This document shows, one piece after another, positions 1 to 5,499 of a stretch of DNA of 5,499 bases. A program made the translations under genes and the position numbers. A model generated the notes under the pieces. The model did no database searches and was not told the DNA's origin. It saw nothing but the letters and a program-made list of their open reading frames with translations. Numbering within the stretch: the stretch's first letter is position 1; every line of letters begins with the position of its first letter. Source of the stretch: Synergistaceae bacterium (GTDB lineage Bacteria > Synergistota > Synergistia > Synergistales > Aminobacteriaceae); NCBI GenBank assembly GCA_031273365.1, contig JAISSA010000244.1, positions 1 through 5,499 on the forward strand, read 5' to 3'.

Positions 1-609
1 GCGCTCTGCCCTCTGCATCGGGCGGCCGGGCTCCGGCGTATCGTCGCGTCGACCTACCAGGCCGTCAGCGGCGCGGGCAGGCAGGGACTGGAGGAGCTGG
101 AGAGCCAGACCCGCGCGTACGCGGCCGGAGAGCCCATGGAGGTCTCGACCTTTCAGTACCAGATCGCGTTCAACCTGATCCCCCACATCGACGCGTTCTC
201 CGAGGACGACTACACGAAGGAGGAGCTCAAGATGCGGAACGAGTCGCGTAAAATCCTGCACTGCCCCGACCTTCGCGTCAGCTCCACCTGCGTCCGCGTG
301 CCGGTGCTGCGCAGCCATTCCGAGTCCCTGACCATCGAGACGGAGCGTCCTCTTTCCCCGGACGGGGCGCGCGCCATCCTCCGCGACGCGCCGGGCGTGA
401 AGGTGTTGGACGCTCCGGCGGAAAAGGTGTACCCGATGCCCCTCTTCGCGTCCGACCAGGACCTGATCCACGTCGGACGCATCCGCCGCGACGAGAGCGC
501 CGAAGACCCGACCCGCGGCCTTGTCCTCTGGGTCTGCGGAGACCAGATTCGCAAGGGCGCCGCCGCCAACGCCGTCCAGATCGCAGAAATCGTGTGGAAG
601 AACAAATAA
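1..609 (+). CDS. asd: Aspartate-semialdehyde dehydrogenase, C-terminal part (5' truncated by window edge)
   Basis: Reduces aspartyl phosphate to aspartate semialdehyde with NADPH, the cytosolic branch point to lysine/diaminopimelate, threonine and methionine. Reading frame 1 is open from base 1, and 202 codons are visible. The family normally has about 330-350 residues, so roughly 140 N-terminal residues (the NADP-binding domain) are missing. The catalytic Cys of the NCST motif should lie only a few residues before base 1, because the fragment opens with the sequence that normally follows it (ALCPLHRAAG, then VASTYQAVSGAG). Other family landmarks are FQYQIAFNLIPHID (fragment residues about 50-63), the basic/histidine active-site segment RVPVLRSHSES with His106, YPMP, VGRIRRD and the C-terminal KGAAANAVQIAE. 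The residue before the active-site His is Ser where Gly is more usual. It aligns with the Bacillus-type Asd as I recall it. ATG 136 is an internal methionine, not the start. The stop is followed by an A-run and the hairpin repeat. Confidence 0.97.
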   Translation, partial: ALCPLHRAAGLRRIVASTYQAVSGAGRQGLEELESQTRAYAAGEPMEVSTFQYQIAFNLIPHIDAFSEDDYTKEELKMRNESRKILHCPDLRVSSTCVRVPVLRSHSESLTIETERPLSPDGARAILRDAPGVKVLDAPAEKVYPMPLFASDQDLIHVGRIRRDESAEDPTRGLVLWVCGDQIRKGAAANAVQIAEIVWKNK

Positions 610-625
610 AAAAATTACCTCGATA

Positions 626-680
626 AACGGGGTCAGGGGACTGAGAAAAATCCCCTGCGGGGCGCGGGGCAGAGCCCCGG
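626..680 (+). repeat. Left copy of GC-rich two-hairpin intergenic repeat
   Basis: Positions 626-662 are identical over 37 bases to the reverse complement of 5252-5288. Within the copy, CAGGGGA (634-640) pairs with TCCCCTG (651-657) around a 10-nt loop. A second hairpin follows, CGGGGC (665-670) with GCCCCG (674-679) and a 3-nt AGA loop. A perfect 10-bp palindrome, CCGGGCCCGG, lies just beyond at 701-710. No T-run follows the hairpins on the + strand; the T-rich side (611-618 read in reverse) serves the minus strand, so this copy is not an obvious terminator for asd. It is best described as a dispersed REP/MITE-like intergenic repeat; whether further copies exist in the genome cannot be seen here. 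Confidence 0.8.
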
Positions 681-760
681 AAATATGTGAACCTGCCCCT
701 CCGGGCCCGGACGTTTGCATGTTAAAATAACGCCGTTATGCAGCGCTGTTCTGACGGCCG

Positions 761-774
761 CCCCGCTCGCGGGG
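761..774 (+). other. Small GC hairpin in the leader of the solute-binding protein gene
   Basis: CCCCG (761-765) pairs with CGGGG (770-774) around a CTCG loop, 12 nt before the Shine-Dalgarno of the next gene. Another 8-bp palindrome, CAGCGCTG, lies at 741-748. The hairpin could modulate translation or transcript ends, but only TTCATT follows it, too short a T-tract for a convincing intrinsic terminator. Elsewhere in the 681-798 gap, TAAAAT at 723-728 resembles a -10 box but has no credible -35 at proper spacing, so I do not call a promoter. Confidence 0.3.
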
Positions 775-786
775 TTCATTATGAAC

Positions 787-791
787 GGAGG
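787..791 (+). promoter_or_regulatory. Shine-Dalgarno of the solute-binding protein gene
   Basis: GGAGG lies 7 nt before ATG 799. This fixes the start there and not at the in-frame TTG 715, whose 28 extra residues would precede a clean signal peptide. Confidence 0.85.
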
Positions 792-798
792 GATTGAA

Positions 799-1800
799 AT
801 GAAGAAGAAATTCATCCTGTCGGGGCTTGCCGCTCTGGCGCTGACGCTTCTGACGTCGGGCATGGCGTCCTCCGCGCCGCTGATCGTGTACTCCAGCGTC
901 GACGAGCAGAACAGCAGGGCAATCCTCGCGGCATTCACGAAGGCCACGGGCATCGAGGTCGAGACGGCATTCCTTTCCGCTGGGCCGGCGATGAGCCGCA
1001 TCGAGGCGGAGAAGGCCGATCCCGGGGCGGACGTCTGGTTCGGCGCTCCCAGCGAGAACCACGTTCTGGCCAAAATGCGCGGGCTCACCCAGCCTTACGC
1101 CGCAAAAGAAGCGAAAGCGCTCTCCCCCGTCTTCAGGGACACGGAGGGTTACTGGTACGCCTTTTACATGAATCCGCTGGGTTTCGGGGTCCTGAAGCAG
1201 GAGCTCGACAAGGCGGGCAAACCGACGCCGCGTATATGGGAGGACCTTCTGAACCCCGCGTACAGAGGCATGATCCAGATGCCCTCTCCACAGTTCTCGG
1301 GGACGTCGTATGCCCTGGTTCAGACGCTGATCACGCTGTGGGGGGAGGAGGGCGCTTTCAAATTCATGAAGGCCCTCGGTCCCAACATTCAAGCCTACAC
1401 GCAGAGCGGCACCGCGCCCTCTCAGAGCCTGGCCCTCGGCGAGACGCAGATCGCCATCCAGTTCACCCCCGCGTTTCTGAAGCTGCTCGACGAGGGATTC
1501 CCCGTGGAGGTGATCTTCCCCCGAGAGGGCGTCGGCTTCGAGGCCGCGGCCATCTCCATCCTGCAGGGCGCGAAAAACCCGGACCAAGCCAAAACTCTGG
1601 TGGACTGGATCATCGGCAGGGAAGGCCAGAGGGCCATCGTCGGCGCAAAGACGTACTTCTTCCCGGTGCGCGGCGACGTGTCCGCCGGGAAAGGCCTGCC
1701 TCCACGCGGCAGGATCAGGCTGATCAGCTACGACCGGGAGAAGGCGGCAGCGGACAGAAAACGCCTCATCGACCGCTGGATCTCCGAAGTCGGCTCGTGA
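799..1800 (+). CDS. Periplasmic ABC-transporter solute-binding protein, COG1840 (FbpA/AfuA-like) family
   Basis: This 333-residue protein has a signal peptide: KKK at 2-4, a hydrophobic core at about 5-19, then SGMASSA with cleavage after Ala23 or Ala26. No lipobox cysteine is present, so it should be soluble in the periplasm. The mature protein opens with LIVYSSVDEQNS, followed by GADVWFGAPSENH, YWYAFYMNPLGFGV, the IWEDLLNPAYRG hinge segment and the ligand-loop motifs SGTSYA and QSGTAPSQSLALGE. This is the two-lobed type II binding fold of ferric, phosphonate and related oxyanion receptors. The adjacent Tyr-Tyr pair that binds iron in classical FbpA is not seen in the C-terminal lobe; the equivalent stretch reads AIQFTPAFLKLL. 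I therefore do not assign Fe(III), and an organic phosphate or other anion is possible. No permease or ATPase gene follows. The stop overlaps the GTG of the next gene by 4 nt (GTGA), so the two are translationally coupled. Confidence 0.88.
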   Translation: MKKKFILSGLAALALTLLTSGMASSAPLIVYSSVDEQNSRAILAAFTKATGIEVETAFLSAGPAMSRIEAEKADPGADVWFGAPSENHVLAKMRGLTQPYAAKEAKALSPVFRDTEGYWYAFYMNPLGFGVLKQELDKAGKPTPRIWEDLLNPAYRGMIQMPSPQFSGTSYALVQTLITLWGEEGAFKFMKALGPNIQAYTQSGTAPSQSLALGETQIAIQFTPAFLKLLDEGFPVEVIFPREGVGFEAAAISILQGAKNPDQAKTLVDWIIGREGQRAIVGAKTYFFPVRGDVSAGKGLPPRGRIRLISYDREKAAADRKRLIDRWISEVGS

Positions 1801-3260
1801 CGCGCCTGCCTCCATTTCTCTATTTTTTGCACGAACTGAAACGAAGGGGCGTCGCGGACGCGTGGCTCGTCGGGGGCGTCGTTCGCGACCTCCTTCTGGA
1901 GAGAGACCCCATGGACGTCGACATCGTCTGCGGGGAGGCCGACGCGGAAACGCTCGTCGCCAAAGTGGGCGGCGCCGTGGTGGGCAGGCCCCCGTTTTAC
2001 ACCGTCAGTACGTCTCTGCCGGGACCGCCTCCGGGGGGCTGCCCTGAACCCTCCGGCGTCGCGCCGAGTGACCGCCATGACGAAGCTGAACGCGCGGAGC
2101 CTGAACGGATGCAGAAATTCGACTCTCCGTCGATGGAGATCACCCTTCTGACGGGCGGGTCCATTCAAAAAGACCTGGGACGCCGCGATTTCACGATAAA
2201 CGCTCTCGCCATGGACATCGACGGCCAGATCATCGACCCCTTCGGCGGGGCTCGGGACATTCGACGGCGCGTCCTTCGCGTTGTGCCCGCGCCCGGCGCG
2301 TCGCCCTGCGAGGTTTACGAGGCGGACCCGGTCCGCGTCGTCAGGCTCCTGCGTTTTGCCTGCACGCTGGGCTTCGAGATCGACTTCGAGACGGAGGCGT
2401 TGACGAAAAAGTTCATACGGGAACATCGGCCGGCGCTCGAAAATATCCCCGGGGAGCGCTATGGGAAGGAGTTCCTGAAGGGTTTTGCCTCGCGCCCCTG
2501 CGATTTTTTGACGTTGCTGGAAAATTACGGCCTGCTGCCGACGCTCCTGCCGGAAATCGAGGCCATGCGAGGAGTGGAGCAGCCCGCCGCCTTTCACCCC
2601 GAGGGCGACGTGCTGGCGCACACCTTTCGCGTGGCGGCCGAGGCGCAAAAGGCGATCGGGACGCGCCCCGACAAACAGGATATCGTGCTCGCGCTCGCCG
2701 CCCTGCTCCATGACGTCGGCAAGCCCGGGTCCGTTCGCGCGCACCCCAAATATGAGCGCGTCTGTTTCTTCGGGCACGAGCAGGCCGGCGAACAAATGGC
2801 GGCCGACATGCTGACCGCGTGGGCCGTACCGGGGAAGATCGCGGAACAGGTCGCTTCTCTCGTTCGGCGTCATATGCTGCCCGGCGGAGACTTTACGGAG
2901 CGCACCTGCGTGAAGCTGCTCCGTCAGATGGGGGCGGACGCAGAGCGACTTTTCGACCTCGCGCTCTGCGACGTCAGGGGCGCTATGGGCACGGGCGAAA
3001 ACATCCTGAGCGCGCGAAAACTTTTCCGCAAAGTGCGGGACAACCTCGCGTCAGGCCCTGCCCGGCGGTGGCTCGACGGCAACGACGTCATGGACATTCT
3101 GCAAATTCCTCCCGGCCGCCAGGTCGGCCGGATATTGGAGGAACTGGACGTCGCCATCGGGGCGGGAAAACTTCGCACAAGGGATGAAGCCGTCGAATGG
3201 CTTCGGCACATGTACCCGTTCAAGCCGCATACGCCCGACTTCGCCGGAGCAGGTGAATAA
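1797..3260 (+). CDS. cca: HD-domain tRNA nucleotidyltransferase (CCA-adding enzyme type, class II)
   Basis: It adds CCA, or part of it, to tRNA 3' ends in the cytosol. The protein has 487 residues. The head/neck contains LVGGVVRD (24-31), the metal-binding DVD (40-42) and GRRDFTINAL (128-137). The nucleotide-selecting motif reads EADPVR (175-180) followed by VVRLLRF; the Asp and Arg of the usual EDxxR are kept but its Glu is Ala. A C-terminal HD domain has the expected series of candidate metal ligands: His275, His305-Asp306, His327, His359 and Asp392. This is the architecture of E. coli Cca, whose HD domain has 2',3'-cyclic phosphodiesterase and phosphatase activity. About 30 Pro/Gly/charged residues (about 74-107) are inserted between the TVST and MEIT strands. 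The GTG start is chosen because it sits inside the upstream stop (GTGA) and keeps the helix before LVGG; no strong Shine-Dalgarno is present. An A-adding enzyme or poly(A) polymerase cannot be excluded from sequence alone. Confidence 0.9.
   Translation: MTRLPPFLYFLHELKRRGVADAWLVGGVVRDLLLERDPMDVDIVCGEADAETLVAKVGGAVVGRPPFYTVSTSLPGPPPGGCPEPSGVAPSDRHDEAERAEPERMQKFDSPSMEITLLTGGSIQKDLGRRDFTINALAMDIDGQIIDPFGGARDIRRRVLRVVPAPGASPCEVYEADPVRVVRLLRFACTLGFEIDFETEALTKKFIREHRPALENIPGERYGKEFLKGFASRPCDFLTLLENYGLLPTLLPEIEAMRGVEQPAAFHPEGDVLAHTFRVAAEAQKAIGTRPDKQDIVLALAALLHDVGKPGSVRAHPKYERVCFFGHEQAGEQMAADMLTAWAVPGKIAEQVASLVRRHMLPGGDFTERTCVKLLRQMGADAERLFDLALCDVRGAMGTGENILSARKLFRKVRDNLASGPARRWLDGNDVMDILQIPPGRQVGRILEELDVAIGAGKLRTRDEAVEWLRHMYPFKPHTPDFAGAGE
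3251..3256 (+). promoter_or_regulatory. Shine-Dalgarno of the tandem nucleotidyltransferase gene
   Basis: AGGTGA lies inside the end of the cca-type gene, 5 nt before ATG 3262. It supports that start over the in-frame upstream ATG 3184, which would lie 77 nt inside the preceding gene. Confidence 0.6.
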
Positions 3261-3261
3261 A

Positions 3262-5178
3262 ATGCCTTCCGTATCCCCGTGTTCTCCGAATTTTTCCTCA
3301 AAAAACAACGTCATCGCGCCGGGACTGAAAGATTTCATCATCGACAAAGCCCGTTCTCTCTGCGCAGAAAACGAGGCAAAGCTCGTCTACCTGACGCTCT
3401 ATGGTTCGACGCTGTACGGCACGCGTGTTCCCGGCAAATCGGACGTGGACGTGCGCGGGCTTTTCCTGCCGTCCGCGGAGTCGCTGATTCTGGAGGAAGC
3501 TCCGAAAAGCCTGCGTTTTTCCACAGGGGAGGGGGGCAAAAACACCTGCGAGGACGTGGATATCGATCTCTGGTCCCTCCGGTATTGGCTGTCGAAGCTT
3601 CTGCCCGCCGGCGACACGGGGGCGCTGGACGTTCTTTTTTCTCCGTCCCGCAAGGCCTGCACCTTATGCCGGGACGCCATGCTGGACCCCATTTTTTCCG
3701 CCCCTCTGCGGTTCATCGACACGGTGCACGGAAGGACTTACGTGGAGTACAGCGTAAAACAGGCGAAAAAGTACGGCATAAAGGGTTCCCGCCTCGGCGC
3801 GCTGAGAGCCGTTGCCGCGTTCCTGCGGGAACGTTGCCCCCATCCCGGGCCGCAGGAACGGTTTTCCGACTACCTTCAGGCCCTGATCGAGACCTGCGGC
3901 GACGGGCGTTTTTGCACGCAGCAGGAAATAAACGGACGACCGGCGCTGCGGCTCTGCGGGAAACTGTACGATGGAACGATTCGCATGACTGAATTTTTGC
4001 ACCGGATCGAAACGGCTGTAGAGCGTTTCGGCGTCCGCGCGCAGGAGGCCGAACAAAACCAGGGGTTGGATTTCAAGGCGCTTTCCCACGCGCTGCGGGC
4101 CATCATGCAAATGGAAGAGCTGCTGACGACGGGGAACGTGCGTTTTCCGCTGAAAGGGCGGCAGGAGCTTATCGCCGTCAAAGAGGGCCGGTTGACCAGG
4201 GACGAGATAGAGACCCGCATTCTGAAACGCCTGGAGGCCGTGGACGCCCTGTACGAAACGACTCCCTTTCACGGCGTGCCGGACGCGGAGTTTGCCCGAA
4301 GCTGTCTGCTTTCCTGTTACGGTATGCGGCGCCGCGCCGCGCCGGCCTCGCCGCATGATAAATCCGTGTTCGCGGAGGGTTTTGACGTGGGGGAGAGCAC
4401 TTTGGAGGCGATTCAGCTCAGGCTGGACGCAGCTGAGGCCCGGCATGAGGTAAGGATTCTTTACGCCTGCGAATCCGGCAGCCGTGGATGGAATTTTGCG
4501 TCTCAGGATTCCGATTTTGACGTGCGTTTCATCTACCTGCACAGGCGGGACTGGTACCTGTGCGTCGCGCCCGGGGAAAAACCGGACACTCTGGACCTGG
4601 GGCTGGAAAATACCCCCGTGGGCGAACTGGATATTAATGGGTGGGAACTGCGCAAGGCGCTGAAGCTTTTCCATCGATCAAACGTGTCATTGCTGGAATG
4701 GCTGTCCTCGCCCCTGGTGTATAGGGAAAAAGGCTCCACAATACAGCAGCTTCGAGAGCTCGCCCGAAACTGTTTCATTCCGACCGCCGCCTGGCACCAT
4801 TACCGCGGCCTGATGAAGAGGAGCCGCGCCCGTTACGAAACGGACAGTCCTTCGATAAAAACCTGGTTTTACACGTTTCGCCCATTGCTGTGTATGCGCT
4901 GGATCAAGCTGGGTCTCGGCGTTCCGCCCATGCGTTTCGACCGGGTCATGGAAGGGGTTCTCGCCGACAGAGCGCTGAAAGACGAAATATACGACCTCAT
5001 CCGAATGAAGCGGTGTAGAAATGAATGGGAACATTTCACTGCTTCTCCCTCGCTGGAGAGGTGTATGAACGATCTGCTGCGGGAAAGCGTCGAACCTCCC
5101 GCGCCGGTTGGCCGGAAAAAGATGGACCTGGACGCGATTTTTCGTGACGCGCTGGATTTTGCGCGGGGCGAAAAATGA
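3262..5178 (+). CDS. Tandem RlaP-like (COG3541/PF10127-type) nucleotidyltransferase, two catalytic units in one chain
   Basis: This 638-residue cytosolic protein has no signal peptide or membrane segment. Unit 1 (about 30-320) has LYGSTLYGT (46-54), SDVDVRG with Asp61/Asp63, a third acidic site DVDID (98-102, probably Asp100) and ALDVLFSP (121-128). A helical region with HALRAIMQMEELLTTG (276-291) and RQELIAVKEG (300-309) follows. Unit 2 (about 385-638) has ESGSRGWNF (404-412), SDFDVRFIY with Asp418/Asp420, Asp457 before NGWELRKALKL, and SLLEWLSSPLVY (476-487). Its helical tail includes TWFYTFRPLL. Both units carry the complete polymerase-beta GS...DxD...D signature, so both look active. Unit 2 matches the RlaP family of RNA-ligase-associated nucleotidyltransferases closely as I recall it; unit 1 resembles the variant common in phage genomes. 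Substrate and reaction of the family are not firmly known; transfer of nucleotides to damaged RNA ends has been proposed. The start is 1 nt after the cca-type stop with a good Shine-Dalgarno, so the two genes are co-expressed. Confidence 0.85.
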   Translation: MPSVSPCSPNFSSKNNVIAPGLKDFIIDKARSLCAENEAKLVYLTLYGSTLYGTRVPGKSDVDVRGLFLPSAESLILEEAPKSLRFSTGEGGKNTCEDVDIDLWSLRYWLSKLLPAGDTGALDVLFSPSRKACTLCRDAMLDPIFSAPLRFIDTVHGRTYVEYSVKQAKKYGIKGSRLGALRAVAAFLRERCPHPGPQERFSDYLQALIETCGDGRFCTQQEINGRPALRLCGKLYDGTIRMTEFLHRIETAVERFGVRAQEAEQNQGLDFKALSHALRAIMQMEELLTTGNVRFPLKGRQELIAVKEGRLTRDEIETRILKRLEAVDALYETTPFHGVPDAEFARSCLLSCYGMRRRAAPASPHDKSVFAEGFDVGESTLEAIQLRLDAAEARHEVRILYACESGSRGWNFASQDSDFDVRFIYLHRRDWYLCVAPGEKPDTLDLGLENTPVGELDINGWELRKALKLFHRSNVSLLEWLSSPLVYREKGSTIQQLRELARNCFIPTAAWHHYRGLMKRSRARYETDSPSIKTWFYTFRPLLCMRWIKLGLGVPPMRFDRVMEGVLADRALKDEIYDLIRMKRCRNEWEHFTASPSLERCMNDLLRESVEPPAPVGRKKMDLDAIFRDALDFARGEK

Positions 5179-5232
5179 GAATGAGGCAAAGCGCCTGTAT
5201 ATCATCCACTGTCGACAACTTCAGCCAAAAAC

Positions 5233-5288
5233 ATGGGGCACCGCCCCCATACCCCGCAGGGGATTTTTCTCAGTCCCCTGACCCCGTT
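5233..5288 (-). repeat. Right copy of GC-rich two-hairpin repeat, inverted relative to the left copy
   Basis: Positions 5252-5288 are the exact reverse complement of 626-662. CAGGGGA (5257-5263) pairs with TCCCCTG (5274-5280). The companion hairpin is ATGGGG (5233-5238) with CCCCAT (5245-5250), extendable to GGGGC-ACC-GCCCC. Its sequence differs from the left copy but its pairing is kept. On the + strand a T-rich tract (5291-5299) begins 10 nt after the last stem, so this copy might help end the operon transcript, although the spacing is poor for a textbook intrinsic terminator. Confidence 0.8.
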
Positions 5289-5324
5289 AATTTTTCTTTA
5301 ATTTGTGGACACTGGCAGATTGTC

Positions 5325-5499
5325 TGTTCACTGCTGTCAACTTAAGGGGATGAACTAAACCACCGCCTTTTTTGCCATATAAAAACGCTTCCTGCGTGGA
5401 AGTTTTCGAACCGGTGATCGATCAGGTATAACTGATAAAGGATGTTCAGCGATTTGTGAAAGCAGTTTATCAAACATACGCAGACGAACATCCCTGTCA
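5325..5499 (-). mobile_element. Possible end of an IS4-type insertion sequence, cut by the window edge
   Basis: From about 5289 the DNA becomes visibly more AT-rich than the operon. The segment around 5332-5350 (CTGTCAACTTAAGGGG core) resembles the ends of IS4/IS231-group elements as I remember them, and it lies just beyond the stop of a basic-tailed minus-strand frame. The other end, the target duplication and most of the transposase lie outside the window. The exact boundary is a guess. Confidence 0.28.
5355..5499 (-). CDS. C-terminal end of an unidentified minus-strand protein, possibly a transposase (partial)
   Basis: Reading leftwards from 5498, 47 codons stay open to TAG at 5357-5355. 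The translation starts DRDVRLRMFDKLLSQIAEHP and ends KLPRRKRFYMAKKAVV: an amphipathic helix-like segment and then a strongly basic tail. The pattern (hydrophobic helix, PL..IPDRS, R-K-P-R-R-K, Y, K-K) recalls the C-termini of IS4-family DDE transposases, which often end in a proline/arginine/lysine tail. This is resemblance from memory only. A second minus frame is also open here (stop near 5345) but its composition (many C, F, W) is less protein-like. The rest of the gene lies to the right of the window. Confidence 0.4.
   Translation of the reverse strand, partial: DRDVRLRMFDKLLSQIAEHPLSVIPDRSPVRKLPRRKRFYMAKKAVV

Noticed and set aside
723..728. TAAAAT as a -10 promoter element
   Set aside because: No acceptable -35 hexamer at 16-18 nt upstream; the region there is GC palindrome.
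715..798. Upstream in-frame extension of the solute-binding protein from TTG 715
   Set aside because: It would add 28 residues before a well-formed signal peptide, with no Shine-Dalgarno; GGAGG at 787 points to ATG 799.
799..1800. Naming the binding protein FbpA (ferric iron)
   Set aside because: Only the general fold family is supported; the iron-binding tyrosine pair and an fbpB/fbpC neighbourhood are both missing.
736..1815. Long open frame (359 codons) on the minus strand over the solute-binding protein gene
   Set aside because: Antisense shadow caused by high third-position GC; the translation is an Arg/His/Asp-rich mix without motifs.
3664..4674. Long open frame (336 codons) on the minus strand over the tandem nucleotidyltransferase
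   Set aside because: Shadow of a gene with clear catalytic motifs on the + strand; no family pattern seen in it.
5257..5299. Calling the right repeat copy a Rho-independent terminator
   Set aside because: The T-rich tract starts 10 nt after the stem and the left copy lacks one on the gene strand, so the repeat family is not primarily a terminator.
5175..5345. A 56-codon + strand frame whose ATG overlaps the stop of the tandem nucleotidyltransferase (ATGA)
   Set aside because: It runs straight through the hairpin repeat, has no recognisable motif, and its translation (many P, S, C) looks like non-coding DNA read through.

Overview
The window is GC-rich and densely coded on the + strand. It looks like a chromosomal segment of a diderm, possibly anaerobic bacterium. 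I lean weakly towards Synergistota from overall composition and gene style, but no taxonomic marker is present and this is not established. Only the two edges and one intergenic gap are free of strong coding signal.

Layout. Positions 1-609 hold the C-terminal two thirds of aspartate-semialdehyde dehydrogenase (asd), cut by the left edge. Positions 610-798 are non-coding: a GC-rich repeat with two hairpins (about 626-680), a further hairpin (761-774) and a strong Shine-Dalgarno. Next comes a tight three-gene operon: an exported COG1840/FbpA-type solute-binding protein (799-1800), an HD-domain tRNA nucleotidyltransferase (CCA-adding type, GTG start, 1797-3260, 4-nt overlap) and a 638-residue protein made of two RlaP-like polymerase-beta nucleotidyltransferase units in tandem (3262-5178, 1-nt gap). 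After the operon the GC-rich repeat recurs in opposite orientation (about 5233-5288). A more AT-rich tail (about 5289-5499) carries the apparent C-terminal end of a minus-strand gene, perhaps an IS4-type transposase.

How the genes may work together. The second and third genes are both polymerase-beta-fold nucleotidyltransferases and are almost certainly co-translated. The tRNA nucleotidyltransferase has a complete-looking HD metal site, the kind of domain that gives E. coli Cca its 2',3'-cyclic phosphodiesterase activity. RlaP proteins are known as an RNA-ligase/RNA-repair-associated family. The pair is therefore a candidate tRNA 3'-end or RNA repair module (inference). The binding protein at the head of the operon has no permease or ATPase beside it and lacks the tyrosine pair of ferric-binding proteins, so its ligand and partners are unknown. 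The whole operon lies between a perfect 37-bp inverted pair (626-662 and 5252-5288).
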